Of a DNA stretch of 64,000 nucleotides, positions 1-8,071 are shown piece by piece. The DNA comes from Thermoanaerobaculia bacterium (GTDB taxonomy: Bacteria; Acidobacteriota; Thermoanaerobaculia; Multivoradales; J023): contig JALCBJ010000005.1 in the NCBI GenBank assembly GCA_028066595.1, positions 107,933-171,932 of the forward strand. The letters run 5' to 3'. The notes beneath the pieces were generated by a model. That model made no database searches. It was given only the letters and a program-made list of their open reading frames with translations, and was not told where the DNA came from. How positions within the stretch are numbered: position 1 is the stretch's first letter; each line of letters begins with the position of its first letter. Made by a program: the position numbers and the translations under genes.

Positions 1-281
1 TTGGGCTCACCCTCGAGTTGACTGAGCCGGTAGCGAGGACCCATGAGGTCGACGATGACAGGAACGAATCGCCCCAACTCGCCGGCGATACGACGGACTC
101 TGCGCAGGATTGCGCCGTGAAACTCGTGGTCTCCATGGGAGAGGTTCAGACGGACGACATCGACTCCGGCCTCCAACAACTGACGCAGCATGGGCTCGTC
201 GCCGCTGGCCGGGCCGACGGTAGCCACGATCTTGGCGCGGCGCGGATGGGCGTTGGTTCGTTGCGCGGCTCGATGGGGCAT
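1..281 (-). CDS. pyk: Pyruvate kinase, N-terminal part (cut by window edge)
   Basis: Only the first 93 codons lie in the window, so the gene has no stop here and is missing from the ORF track. Reading from ATG at 281, the product opens MPHRAAQRTN and shows the pyruvate kinase strand 'KIVATVGPAS', then 'AGVDVVRLNLSHG' with the family Asn-x-Ser-His-Gly segment, then 'VIVDLMGPRYR', equivalent to the usual D-x-x-GPxxR strand. In characterised enzymes these segments contribute to the phosphoenolpyruvate, ADP and K+ sites. The enzyme would make ATP and pyruvate from PEP in the last step of glycolysis. A GGGAG sequence ends 11 nt before the ATG. The match over three consecutive blocks makes the family call firm; the rest of the gene cannot be judged. 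Confidence 0.88.
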   Translation of the reverse strand, partial: MPHRAAQRTNAHPRRAKIVATVGPASGDEPMLRQLLEAGVDVVRLNLSHGDHEFHGAILRRVRRIAGELGRFVPVIVDLMGPRYRLSQLEGEP

Positions 282-384
282 GTGGAAAGAAACTCCCGGG
301 GATGTAGATGGGCGGCCGTCAGTTTGCCGGTTCGCAGTGCTTTCTACCGATTCTTGCAGCTCGAGCCGAACTTCTGAATAAAGA

Positions 385-408
385 AACGGCGGGGATATCC
401 CCGCCGTT
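385..408 (-). terminator. Rho-independent terminator after the 447-770 lipoprotein
   Basis: A perfect 10-bp inverted repeat (aacggcgggg / ccccgccgtt) with an ATAT loop is followed on the minus strand by a T-rich stretch (TTTCTTTATT). It lies about 40 nt beyond the stop of the minus-strand lipoprotein gene and separates it from the pyruvate kinase gene further along the same strand. Confidence 0.8.
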
Positions 409-446
409 GCCAGACAAAGTGACGCCGATGGGGCGTCGGAACCCGA

Positions 447-770
447 TCAGCTGTCGCCTTCGCCCTCGGCGTCCTCTTCGGCCGTGGCTTCGCCTTCTCC
501 AGCCTCTCCGGCTTCCCCGGCTTCTCCTTCAGCTTCTTCTCCCATCGCCTCGGCTTCTTCGGCGACCGCTTCCGCAGCTCCTTCCGCAGCTTCCGCCACG
601 TCCTCCGCGGCTTCCTCCAAGGCGTCAGCAGCTTCAGCGGCGGTCTCTTCCACTGCCTCGGCGGCCGCTTCGGCCGGCTCGGCTGGTGGCGCGGACTCTC
701 CCGCGCAGGCGACCAGACCCAGGATCGTCAAGAGCGATGCGACGAGCAGCAGTGCCTTGATCTTCTTCAC
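447..770 (-). CDS. Ala/Glu-rich low-complexity lipoprotein
   Basis: A 107-residue protein with a GTG start 5 nt after a GGAGGA ribosome site. The first 22 residues form a lipoprotein signal (MKKIKALLLVASLLTILG, then lipobox LVAC), so the mature protein should begin with an acylated Cys. The rest is almost only Ala, Glu, Gly and Pro arranged in degenerate 'AEAAxEAxEE' units, strongly acidic and predicted to be an extended helix or disordered. The opposite strand encodes an equally repetitive Pro/Arg or Ser/Ala ORF, but only this strand has a ribosome site, a lipobox and a matched terminator. No family is recognised. Its role could be structural or as a periplasmic spacer or metal-binding polymer; this is not determined. 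Confidence 0.75.
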   Translation of the reverse strand: MKKIKALLLVASLLTILGLVACAGESAPPAEPAEAAAEAVEETAAEAADALEEAAEDVAEAAEGAAEAVAEEAEAMGEEAEGEAGEAGEAGEGEATAEEDAEGEGDS

Positions 771-1128
771 TTCTTCCTCCGGAGCTTTGTCAGTTCAGAT
801 CCAGCCGCCGGACGCTCCGGCAGCCCGTGTCCCTCATCGTCGGCCCACAGTGGGACAACAGACCCATAGGATGGAATCAGGGGCGAATCCTAGCGGATCA
901 GAGCGTGATGTCAAGACAGCGCGTGAACCGTCGGTGAAGTCGATGTCCAGGTGAGCCGTGGCAGTAGCCTGTCTCCGAGCGATGGCCGAAAACGCAGAAC
1001 CGCCGCGATCTGAAGGATCGCAGTGGTCTGCACGGTCACGGGCTTGTAGCCGAAGGCCTTTCTCGAGCTCGTCCGCCTCGGCGTCCTTCATCGGACGGCT
1101 CATGGGTCCGAAGTTAGAGCGCCCTCGA
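771..1128. other. Stretch without a confident gene (possible broken small ORF)
   Basis: No gene is clearly supported. The 89-codon minus-strand ORF at 834-1103 begins MSRPMKDAEADELEK in a plausible coding frame. If one G of the GG pair at 1057-1058 is removed, it continues as AFGYKPVTVQTTAILQIAAV with strongly G/C-ending codons. This could be a small frameshifted gene, but no family is recognised and no ribosome site stands out. Confidence 0.3.
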
Positions 1129-1690
1129 TCAGGCCGGAGGCGCGCTCGAGGAGCCCTTGCCCTCGATCTCCCCCTGCACTTTCGAGTAGATCTCCTTGAA
1201 CTTCACCGTCCAAAGGGTCATCAACTTGTTGATCTTGTCATCCGATCGGAAGGTGATCCGCTACCAGCCGATGGGTCTTCTCGCTCCACTCCAGAACGAG
1301 CGGTGCCGGGCTACCGTCGATCTCCTGCGGCTCCCGTAGCGTGACGCGGACGCCGCGGAAGTGGGTGCGTTGAAGGGCTGTCGCCTCGAGCGCTGCCCAC
1401 GGGAAGAAGAGCGTGGGATGGAAGGCCCGCAGCAACCAGATCGGATGCAACAGGAGGCCTTCGCCGGACACGCCGATCACCAGGATCCCGTGGAACGCGA
1501 AGCCGTTCATCACAGCAGTGCAAAAGTGAAACTTGCGACCCCGGAACCCGCCGCCATGGTCTCGCAACCGGTACGACTTCGCGAGCGTTTGCCACCCGTT
1601 ACGGTCGGCCGACATGAAGCTCATGTAGAGCAGGATGCCGACAGTCGTCACGGCGATGGTGGCGACTACTGTGGTGACGATGAGCTGCAT
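1129..1690 (-). pseudogene. Single-TM protein, frameshifted near its 3' end
   Basis: The ORF track shows 150 residues (1238-1690) with one N-terminal membrane segment (residues 4-25), a 'GWQTLAKSYR' motif, and a beta-rich domain ('GVSGEGLLLHPIWLL', 'FFPWAAL') like a widespread uncharacterised PH-like family. The natural end appears to lie in another frame: after 'SEKTHRLVA' the downstream sequence reads 'ITFRSDDKINKLMTLW..VKFKEIYSKVQ' to a TGA at 1129, with no stop, if one G of the GCGG at the junction is removed. The reconstructed span is 562 nt (3n+1), which fits a single inserted base. It may be a real lesion or an assembly error. The intact protein would be about 186 residues. Function is unknown; the neighbouring TonB receptor gene lies just upstream on the same strand. 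Confidence 0.65.
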
Positions 1691-1719
1691 GGCGGCGGGA
1701 AGTATATGGGGATGTCAGC

Positions 1720-3858
1720 TCAGAAATCCCATCCGAAGGCCAGGCGGAACGACCGACCGGGCTCGCTGATCCGCTCCCTTGTGAACGGGTTCGGTGAGTT
1801 GAGGTGGCTGGCATACGCCTCGTCCGTGACGTTGTCCACGAAAAGCGCCAAGGAAACGCCCTTTCCGGTTCGAAGGCCGGCCCCGATGTCGAAGACCTCG
1901 TATCCCGGCGTCACCTGTTCGAATCGCGAGACCGCAACACGATCCTGCCGATCGACCCAGCGTACGACACCGTCGATCCACCAACTATCGTTGGGTGTCA
2001 AGCGCAGACCCAGCTCGGCGCGTAGCGGTGAGATGCCCAGAACCGGTTCGTTCAGCTCCTCGTCCTCGGCTCGAACCCAGCTCATGGACGCACGCCACCC
2101 GACGACGTCGTTCGTCTGGTGGCGGATCGACACCTCGCCGCCGAAGTAGATGGCCCGGTCACCGTTGACGTAGCGATAGACCAGGGGTGGACTGAGCGGC
2201 AGGCGCTTCGGCAGCTCCGGGTCTGGCGACACTGTGATGTATTCGTCGATGCGGCGGTAGAACCCACCCACTTCGAGATAGAGGTCACCGTAGCGCGCTC
2301 GGGCGCCCCCGTCGAGCTCGAGACTCGTTTCCGGATCGACCAGAGGATTGCCCATGAACTCGGCCGCGAGCTGGAACTTGGTAGCCGGGAATCGGTCGGA
2401 GTAGCGCTCCAGGACGGTAGCGGACCGAACGGCCCGCCCGAGACCGAATTCGAGGGTCCAGTGCTTGCCCGCCTCGACGATGGCATTCACCGCAGCGCTG
2501 AGATTTGTTTCGCTCTGGTCAGAGGCACCTACCGTATTGGCCGCGAAGAAGTCGGACACGTCTCCTGTCGAGGCCTCGACCCGATCGGCACGAACCGTGG
2601 CGCCATAGCGGACGCGGTTGCGCCGGGTCACGACCTGCGCCCAGCCGCCTAGGTTTTGGATCACGGCATCGGGCCAGACTTGATCGGTGAAGATCACGAG
2701 GTCGTTGCTCCGTCGCGAGATGGTCCGGGTGGCGGTTTGCTCGACGCGGTATTGGTCGAGGCCAAACGAGAACTTCGTGTCGCCGTGGGACGCGAGGTCG
2801 AGACGCAGCCTGCCACCGGAGGTGTTCGATTCCGTGGGCAGGTCGATGCGTAGGCCGAACGGCGGAATACGTCCCGGCATGTCCGATGCCGTCGGCTTTC
2901 CCTCGTTGTTCATAAGGTGATCTTTGCGATTGGAGTAGAGCTCCGCGGTAAACCCCTCGATCCGGTCGCGGCCTGCCCATCGCAATTCGAAAGCGTGGGA
3001 ACGAGTATCGAAGTACGTTGCGTCGAGGATCCGACCCGGATAGTCCAGGTCGTCCTGCTCTTGGAAACCACCGCTGTAGTCGATCGTCAAGTTTTGAGAC
3101 GGTCGGAATCCCAGTCTCCAACGTAGGTCGTGGGACCTGTAACCGCCGGGAACCGACGCTCCTCTTCCGTCTTCGTATTCCTCGCCGGATCGGCGGCCGA
3201 GACCGAGATGGAAGCGGAGCCGATCCGTCGCTGCGGAAACGGAGCCGTAGGTGTCTGCCGTGTCACCGTTTTCGCCCCATACGGCATCCAGTCGGCCCTG
3301 CCAGACAAGGCCGCTGGACGGTTCGGAGAAATCGGGTCTCACGGTGACCAGCCGAATTGCGGACAGCGTCCCTGAGCCCCAGGTCAGAGCATAGGGGCCT
3401 TTTACGACCTCCAAGCTCTGGACGGACCGGGGGCCGACATGGGATAGATCGGAGTCCATGCGTGCGGGACCGGCTGCGAAGGTTCGCGTACCGTCGACGA
3501 ACATGGCGATTTGAGATTCCTGGAGTCCACGGATCGCGGGTTCCAGGTTGATGGTGCCTCGGCGGACCGCGTCGAGACCGGCGATGTACCGCAGATGGTC
3601 CACCACGTCTTGCGATCCGCCGTTCGTCAGATCTGAACCCGGGATCCGCAGTGATGTAGCTAGCTCGGGGAGGCTCGAAGTCACGGTGATCTCAGCACGT
3701 ACTGTGTGGCGATCTTCTTGGTCAGGCGCCGACTCGTTCGGCGGTGTGTCGGTCGTCGACTCCGAGGCGACGGCGGGGGGGAGCGTCAGGACGGTTGATA
3801 GGAAGAGCGGAGTCAGGTAGACCGTGGCGTTGCGAAGGGCTTGAAATCGTTGTTTCAT
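1720..3858 (-). CDS. TonB-dependent outer-membrane receptor
   Basis: A 712-residue TonB-dependent receptor counted from the ATG at 3858, which follows a GAGAGA ribosome site; the ORF track start at 3924 is 22 codons too early. It has a signal peptide (MKQRFQ... to about residue 31). The TonB box region is probably near 'EITVTSS'. The plug domain carries 'IRGLQESQIAMFVDGTR' and 'VQSLEVVKGPYALTWGSG', and a beta-barrel ends in the C-terminal aromatic signature 'FRLAFGWDF'. Such receptors import chelated metals or other scarce ligands using TonB-ExbBD energy. The plug lacks the N-terminal carboxypeptidase-like domain of the second receptor in this window. The Cys-cluster protein immediately upstream on the same strand may share its transcript and hints at a metal substrate; the actual ligand cannot be read from the sequence. 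Confidence 0.88.
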   Translation of the reverse strand: MKQRFQALRNATVYLTPLFLSTVLTLPPAVASESTTDTPPNESAPDQEDRHTVRAEITVTSSLPELATSLRIPGSDLTNGGSQDVVDHLRYIAGLDAVRRGTINLEPAIRGLQESQIAMFVDGTRTFAAGPARMDSDLSHVGPRSVQSLEVVKGPYALTWGSGTLSAIRLVTVRPDFSEPSSGLVWQGRLDAVWGENGDTADTYGSVSAATDRLRFHLGLGRRSGEEYEDGRGASVPGGYRSHDLRWRLGFRPSQNLTIDYSGGFQEQDDLDYPGRILDATYFDTRSHAFELRWAGRDRIEGFTAELYSNRKDHLMNNEGKPTASDMPGRIPPFGLRIDLPTESNTSGGRLRLDLASHGDTKFSFGLDQYRVEQTATRTISRRSNDLVIFTDQVWPDAVIQNLGGWAQVVTRRNRVRYGATVRADRVEASTGDVSDFFAANTVGASDQSETNLSAAVNAIVEAGKHWTLEFGLGRAVRSATVLERYSDRFPATKFQLAAEFMGNPLVDPETSLELDGGARARYGDLYLEVGGFYRRIDEYITVSPDPELPKRLPLSPPLVYRYVNGDRAIYFGGEVSIRHQTNDVVGWRASMSWVRAEDEELNEPVLGISPLRAELGLRLTPNDSWWIDGVVRWVDRQDRVAVSRFEQVTPGYEVFDIGAGLRTGKGVSLALFVDNVTDEAYASHLNSPNPFTRERISEPGRSFRLAFGWDF

Positions 3859-4026
3859 CAATCTCTCTCGTAGGCTCTGGGGATTTTTGACACGCGAAAA
3901 GCCATCGGTACCGATACGTGGCACCGACGCTCTTTCGCGCGAAGCGAGCGGCAGGCGATCGAGGTCGGCGGCGGGCTATCACGTGGCACCGCAGCGTTCC
4001 GATGGACCCGATCGGGGAGCGAGAAG

Positions 4027-4503
4027 CTACAAGAGAGAGTTCGGCGGGGGCCGCGGGAGCAGGTTTGGATCCTGCGTGGGTATCCCGCGCAGTGCATCGA
4101 CCGAACGGCTGATCGGTTCCGCTGAATATGATCCGGCCTCTGAGCGGTAGGGCGGTGGTCCTACCCACGGCGGCTTCGGGGCGGTATCGCGGACGGCTCC
4201 CGGACACGGGCTGGAGAGCGCCCGGTCGACCGGGTGGCGTTGTAGTCCGCGCCCGGTGGTGCCGACCGCAACGAGGGGACGACCGTCGGAACGAGCGAGC
4301 AGCATGCAGCAGCAGCTCTCGTTCTCAACGCTGCACGCCATGGTGCAGAAACTCGTCGACGATTGGACGGCCGCGATGGCGGGCGATACGACGCCATAGG
4401 CCAGCCAGAGCGCTAGCGCCGCAGCGAGCATCTGCGTCCGCCCTTGTCTCCGAAGCTGCAGGTGGCGTGGAGTCGTCATCGGTTCGTCCGCTGCGTGCCT
4501 CAC
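4027..4503 (-). CDS. Small exported protein with a Cys cluster
   Basis: A 158-residue ORF with a GTG start at 4503; ATG at 4479 is an alternative and neither has a strong ribosome site. A hydrophobic segment (MLAAALALWLAYGVVSPAIA) looks like a signal peptide, followed by 'SFCTMACSVENESCCCM', five Cys in 13 residues, then a Pro/Arg-rich low-complexity tail. It lies 168 nt upstream of the TonB receptor on the same strand, and diverges from the AhpD-like gene at 4588. Short Cys-cluster exported proteins beside TonB receptors often belong to metal (for example copper) systems, but that is inference from context; no named family is recognised. The tail composition is weak evidence for coding, so the 3' end is less certain than the 5' half. 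Confidence 0.5.
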   Translation of the reverse strand: MRHAADEPMTTPRHLQLRRQGRTQMLAAALALWLAYGVVSPAIAAVQSSTSFCTMACSVENESCCCMLLARSDGRPLVAVGTTGRGLQRHPVDRALSSPCPGAVRDTAPKPPWVGPPPYRSEAGSYSAEPISRSVDALRGIPTQDPNLLPRPPPNSLL

Positions 4504-4541
4504 CCTATCTCAATAGCCTCTACTAGATTTGAGGGTTCTTA

Positions 4542-4573
4542 GATCTGGGAGTCTCTTGGATCTGGGAGTCTCT
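4542..4573. repeat. Direct 15-bp repeat in divergent intergenic region
   Basis: The 15-mer gatctgggagtctct occurs at 4542-4556 and again at 4559-4573, 17 bp start to start, in the 84-bp gap between the divergent Cys-cluster gene and the AhpD-like gene. Two nearby copies in a divergent promoter region suggest a binding site for a regulator of one or both genes. Confidence 0.55.
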
Positions 4574-4587
4574 GCTATCTTTCGCCG

Positions 4588-5172
4588 GTGTCCTTTCTCA
4601 AATCTCTTTCCGGACAGGCAGTTCTGTTCGACGTCCTGGAGGCATTCCCCGAGAGCGCGCGGCCGTTGATGGATTTCCACGACGTGGTGCTGCGAGGCCC
4701 GTCTCCCCTGGGTGTAGAACAGCGCGAGTTGATCGCTGCCTATGTCTCCGGGCTCAACGCATGCCACTGGTGTCATCGGATCCACACTCGCGTAGCGGCG
4801 GCTTTCGGCGTGGATCGAGATCTGCTGGAGCAGGTGGTCGACGACGTGGATTCGAGTGCTGTGGCGGAGGAGATGAAGCCGCTGCTGCGGTTGGTGCGCA
4901 AGCTGACGCTGACTCCCGGTCGCATGACCCGAGCCGACGCCGAGGCCGTTTTCGCCGTCGGTTGGGACGACCGGGCCTTGCACGACACGGTGTCGATCTG
5001 TGCGCTCTTCAATTTCATGAATCGGCTGGTGGAAGGTCTGGGAATCGGTGGTGACACCGAAGATCTCGACATCGCGGCTCGGCGAATCTACGAGCGAGGA
5101 TACGGAGCTCTGGTGAGCCGGCCGGATCTCGAGTCCGCCTCAGACGTCGGTCAGCCGGACGACGAGGAGTAG
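4588..5172 (+). CDS. AhpD/carboxymuconolactone decarboxylase-like peroxidase-related protein
   Basis: A 194-residue protein with a GTG start. The centre carries the AhpD-type CxxC redox motif inside 'ACHWCHRIHTRVA', followed by helices typical of the carboxymuconolactone decarboxylase fold ('DDRALHDTVSICALFNFMNRLVEG'). In the family, the two Cys and nearby His act in peroxide reduction with help of a lipoyl or thiol partner; many members are only annotated as peroxidase-related enzymes. The next gene (yjjX) starts 4 nt after the stop, so the two are likely co-transcribed. The upstream direct repeat at 4542-4573 is a candidate control site. Cytoplasmic; no signal peptide. The superfamily is confident, the exact substrate unknown. 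Confidence 0.8.
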   Translation: MSFLKSLSGQAVLFDVLEAFPESARPLMDFHDVVLRGPSPLGVEQRELIAAYVSGLNACHWCHRIHTRVAAAFGVDRDLLEQVVDDVDSSAVAEEMKPLLRLVRKLTLTPGRMTRADAEAVFAVGWDDRALHDTVSICALFNFMNRLVEGLGIGGDTEDLDIAARRIYERGYGALVSRPDLESASDVGQPDDEE

Positions 5173-5176
5173 GCGC

Positions 5177-5761
5177 GTGACGCGCGCGGTGCGTCTTCGA
5201 GCCGTTGTCGGCTCCCTCAATCCGGTCAAGATCGAAGCGGCGAGGACGGGAGTGCAGCGCGCCTTCCCTGGAGCGGAAGTAGACGTACGGGGAGTGGCGG
5301 TGCCGTCGGGCGTGTCGGACCAGCCTATGGACGATGAGGAAACCCGCCGCGGTGCTTTAGGGCGTGTCGAGGCTGCCGCCCGCGCCCTTCCCGATGCGGA
5401 CCTTTGGATCGGCATGGAAGGCGGGCTCGAGCAGATGCAAGGTTCCTCCGGTCCGACGCCCGATCGCCTTTTCGCCTACGCGTGGGTCGTGGTCCGGCGT
5501 GATGGGCCAGATGGCTCCGGACGGCGCGGTGAGAGCCGTACGGCGAACTTCGAGCTTCCCCCGGAGGTCGTCGAGTTGGTGCGTGCCGGCATGGAGCTGG
5601 GAGAGGCCGACGATCGGGTGTTCGGACGCAGGAATTCGAAGTCCGAGGAAGGGGCGGTCGGTCTGCTCACCCGCGGCCTGGTAACACGCGCCGAGCTATA
5701 TGCACCGGCGGTGCTACTGGCGTTGGTGCCGTTCCTCCGACGGGACCTCTTCCCTCAATAG
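5177..5761 (+). CDS. yjjX: Inosine/xanthosine triphosphatase (YjjX family, DUF84)
   Basis: A 194-residue protein with a GTG start 4 nt after the preceding stop. It opens 'VVGSLNPVKIEAAR', the nucleotide-binding start of the YjjX/DUF84 NTPase family. It then shows 'SGVSDQPMDDEETRRGA' (family consensus S-G-V-x-x-Q-P), 'GMEGGLE' and the end block 'NSKSEEGAVGLLTRGLVTR' with 'LALVPF'. The enzyme hydrolyses ITP and XTP to monophosphates, removing deaminated purines before they enter nucleic acids. Length matches the family. Grouping with an AhpD-like peroxidase-related protein suggests a small damage-protection operon, which is inference. Confidence 0.88.
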   Translation: MTRAVRLRAVVGSLNPVKIEAARTGVQRAFPGAEVDVRGVAVPSGVSDQPMDDEETRRGALGRVEAAARALPDADLWIGMEGGLEQMQGSSGPTPDRLFAYAWVVVRRDGPDGSGRRGESRTANFELPPEVVELVRAGMELGEADDRVFGRRNSKSEEGAVGLLTRGLVTRAELYAPAVLLALVPFLRRDLFPQ

Positions 5762-5823
5762 GCGGTCGCTGGAGCCTGCCTCTTCGCCTCATCCGCCTCG
5801 ATGTCACTTATGCGCCTTGCGGC

Positions 5824-7023
5824 CTATCGTCGCTCCAGCAGCAACGCCGTCCAGTCGTCCTCCAACTCCTCTTGCGTCGCTTCTCGAAGTTCCTCGAAGA
5901 GTCCGTCGAGCCAGGGACGCGATGGGTCGACTTCCGTTCTACGTACTACCTCCTCCAGAGCTTCATAGCCCAAGGGCTCTCCCTCGGACGCGGGAGCCTC
6001 GGGCAAACCATCGGTGAGCAGCAGAAGTCGTTCCCCCGGTTCCAGACGGGCGGTCACGATGCCGTAGCTCAACTCGGAGCGCAGGCCCAGAGGCAGTCTG
6101 GGTTGGGGCGCCACCAGCGAGCGTATTTCACCTCCGGGGCCGAGAACGTACGGGTCCGGTAAACCGGCGTTGGCCAGCTCGACTCGACCTTCCGGATCGA
6201 CCGCTGCCAGAGCTAGGGCAACGAACTCTCGCCGATCGAGAAAGCCAGCGAGCCGCCGGTTGAGATCGCCGAGTGTCTCGGTCACCGAGCGGTCCACGGC
6301 CACCAACGGAAGCACGGCTTTGACTGCGGCCATGATCAAGCTCGCCGCGACCCCTTTTCCTGCCACGTCGGCGACTGCGATGCGCAGGCTGCCGTCGGGT
6401 AGCGAGAAATAGTCGTAGAAGTCGCCGGCCACTCCGCGGGCTGCCAAGTTGCGCGCCGTCAGGCGGAAACGGTCGCCTCGGTGATCGGGCGCCGGTAGGA
6501 GGCGATGCTGGAGGCCCCGGGCGATCTCGAGCTCCTGAAGTGCCAGCTCTTGCCGCCGCTGTGCTTCCATCACTTGCTTCTCGGCGTCGTGCGACGTGCG
6601 CACCGCCAGGTACACATAGGCTGCAGCTGCCGCCTGCAGGTAGACCACCACACCGACGGCGAAGAACAACGCGGGTACGTGCGCCAACAGCTCCTGAGCG
6701 TCTCGCAAAGCGTTCGTGCGAGACAACAACCACGCCCAGCCGCCCGCCGCTAGCTGCCACAAGGAACTGGTCAACAGGGCGCCGATGAAGTGACTGGTGA
6801 TGGATTGCCACAGGTGGGTGCGGTCCAGCGGTGCTGATTGTGCCGGGAACCAGGCTGCCAAGCAGAGGAAGCCGAGCACCACCGTCAGTGGGACGGCGAG
6901 GGCCAGGGCGACCGGCCAGCGGACGTCGTTCTGCTGGACCACCGCGGCGAGGAGCAGCCCGGCCGGACCGAAGAGTGCTAGATAGGCGAGCAGTCGGCCC
7001 CGCTTCCCCAGGATCGGGTGCAT
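5824..7023 (-). CDS. Membrane-anchored PP2C/SpoIIE-type phosphatase
   Basis: A 399-residue protein with about five hydrophobic segments in residues 10-155, a short linking coiled-coil ('EKQVMEAQRRQELALQELEIARGLQ') and a SpoIIE-like PP2C domain from about residue 185 to the end. The phosphatase motifs 'GVAGDFYDYF', 'AVADVAGKGVAASL', 'LLLTDGLPEA' and a final 'DDWTALLLER' with metal-binding Asp residues are present. SpoIIE phosphatases typically dephosphorylate STAS anti-anti-sigma proteins and so release a sigma factor. The motif 'QHRLLPAP' before the domain is typical of sensor-linked members. No anti-sigma or STAS gene is adjacent; two further SpoIIE proteins lie at 36571 and 61231. Convergent with yjjX. 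Confidence 0.88.
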   Translation of the reverse strand: MHPILGKRGRLLAYLALFGPAGLLLAAVVQQNDVRWPVALALAVPLTVVLGFLCLAAWFPAQSAPLDRTHLWQSITSHFIGALLTSSLWQLAAGGWAWLLSRTNALRDAQELLAHVPALFFAVGVVVYLQAAAAAYVYLAVRTSHDAEKQVMEAQRRQELALQELEIARGLQHRLLPAPDHRGDRFRLTARNLAARGVAGDFYDYFSLPDGSLRIAVADVAGKGVAASLIMAAVKAVLPLVAVDRSVTETLGDLNRRLAGFLDRREFVALALAAVDPEGRVELANAGLPDPYVLGPGGEIRSLVAPQPRLPLGLRSELSYGIVTARLEPGERLLLLTDGLPEAPASEGEPLGYEALEEVVRRTEVDPSRPWLDGLFEELREATQEELEDDWTALLLERR

Positions 7024-7187
7024 CGATCAGGAAGCGGTTCGTACGCGGGTCCGCGGCGCGGAGCCGAGGCAACGGATCCGACTCCTGCGGCGCCTACACG
7101 GCGTGTCTCTGCGCCGTGGGTCGTTCGGAGCGCGGAGATGCTCTCTCTGCGTGAACGCCGGGCTGGGGGTTCGTGACACGCGGGCCC

Positions 7188-7925
7188 CTAGTAGGTGATT
7201 TCCAGTCCGCCCATGACCACGAATCCACGGATCAAGAGACGGGGCGCGTCCGCCGAAACGGGACGGCCGCTGCGGCTCTTTTCATCGAACCCACCCATGA
7301 ATGGGATCACCCGTACATCGACGGCCCAGTTGTCGGGCAGGCGGATCTCGACGCCACCCCAGAAGCTGAAGACATCGACGACGGCGCCTTCCGCGGCCAG
7401 CTCGGTATCGTTCAGGTCGAGCGTGTAGGCGCCGACGAAGGCCGTCGCCTGATCGCCTCGGTAGGACTGGCTCCGCGGACGCCACACGATCGTCCGAAAG
7501 ATGGCCATCGATCCCGGGTGGCTTCCGTTCTCACCCTCGCTCTCACCTCGCTTGCTGCCAGGCTCCGGCAAGAAAGAACGGATCACCGTCCAGATGCCGA
7601 TGGCGACCAAGAACAGCGGCCACTGGGACAAGATGTCGGTGATGCTGATGTCGGGGCGTATCTTCGGTAGAAAGAAGACAGCTCCCAGAGCGGTGAACAC
7701 CAAGAAGCCACCGAAATCGAGCTTCGACAGCGAAACGAATGCCAGGATGAAGAAGATCAGAGGCCAGAGCTCACCGATGTGTAGCTCGACGGGCAGCAGA
7801 TCTAGTCGAGAAAGAAGCAGCAGACCGCCGATAGTCGTCAGCACGAGGCCGAAGACGATACGAGGTACGTCTCGGGGTAAGGCAGCGTCGGGGGCGCTCG
7901 ATTGGATGGGATCACTCGATGTCAT
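7188..7925 (-). CDS. LiaF-like / DUF5668 membrane protein
   Basis: A 245-residue protein counted from ATG at 7925, which follows GAGGA; the ORF track start (8222) adds 99 residues with no coding character. The N-terminal half has 'VFGLVLTTIGGLLLLSRLDLL' and three more short membrane segments arranged as in DUF5668. The C-terminal half ('VDVFSFWGGVEIRLPDNWAV', 'VIPFMGGFDEK') has the repeated G-G-V-x-I/L beta pattern of the LiaF-like C-terminal domain, ending 'VVMGGLEITY'. LiaF proteins in Firmicutes restrain the LiaRS cell-envelope stress system; distant homologues elsewhere are mostly uncharacterised. No LiaRS pair is nearby, so a specific role is not claimed. Confidence 0.8.
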   Translation of the reverse strand: MTSSDPIQSSAPDAALPRDVPRIVFGLVLTTIGGLLLLSRLDLLPVELHIGELWPLIFFILAFVSLSKLDFGGFLVFTALGAVFFLPKIRPDISITDILSQWPLFLVAIGIWTVIRSFLPEPGSKRGESEGENGSHPGSMAIFRTIVWRPRSQSYRGDQATAFVGAYTLDLNDTELAAEGAVVDVFSFWGGVEIRLPDNWAVDVRVIPFMGGFDEKSRSGRPVSADAPRLLIRGFVVMGGLEITY

Positions 7926-8071
7926 GTCGTCCTCTTCGCGGTTCTCGTCTCCTGGCCAGGGATACGTGGGCGACTCGGGCAGGATATAGGAAACCCCACC
8001 AGCGTCCTGTGAGGATCGGTGAATGGCGGTCGCGATGGGGTAGGCGAGTCCGTCGGCACGGGCCCCTACCG

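Noticed and set aside
308-954. Pro/Arg-rich and Ser/Ala-rich plus-strand ORFs opposite the lipoprotein
   Set aside because: Low-complexity translation of the repeat on the wrong strand; ribosome site, lipobox and terminator all support the minus strand.
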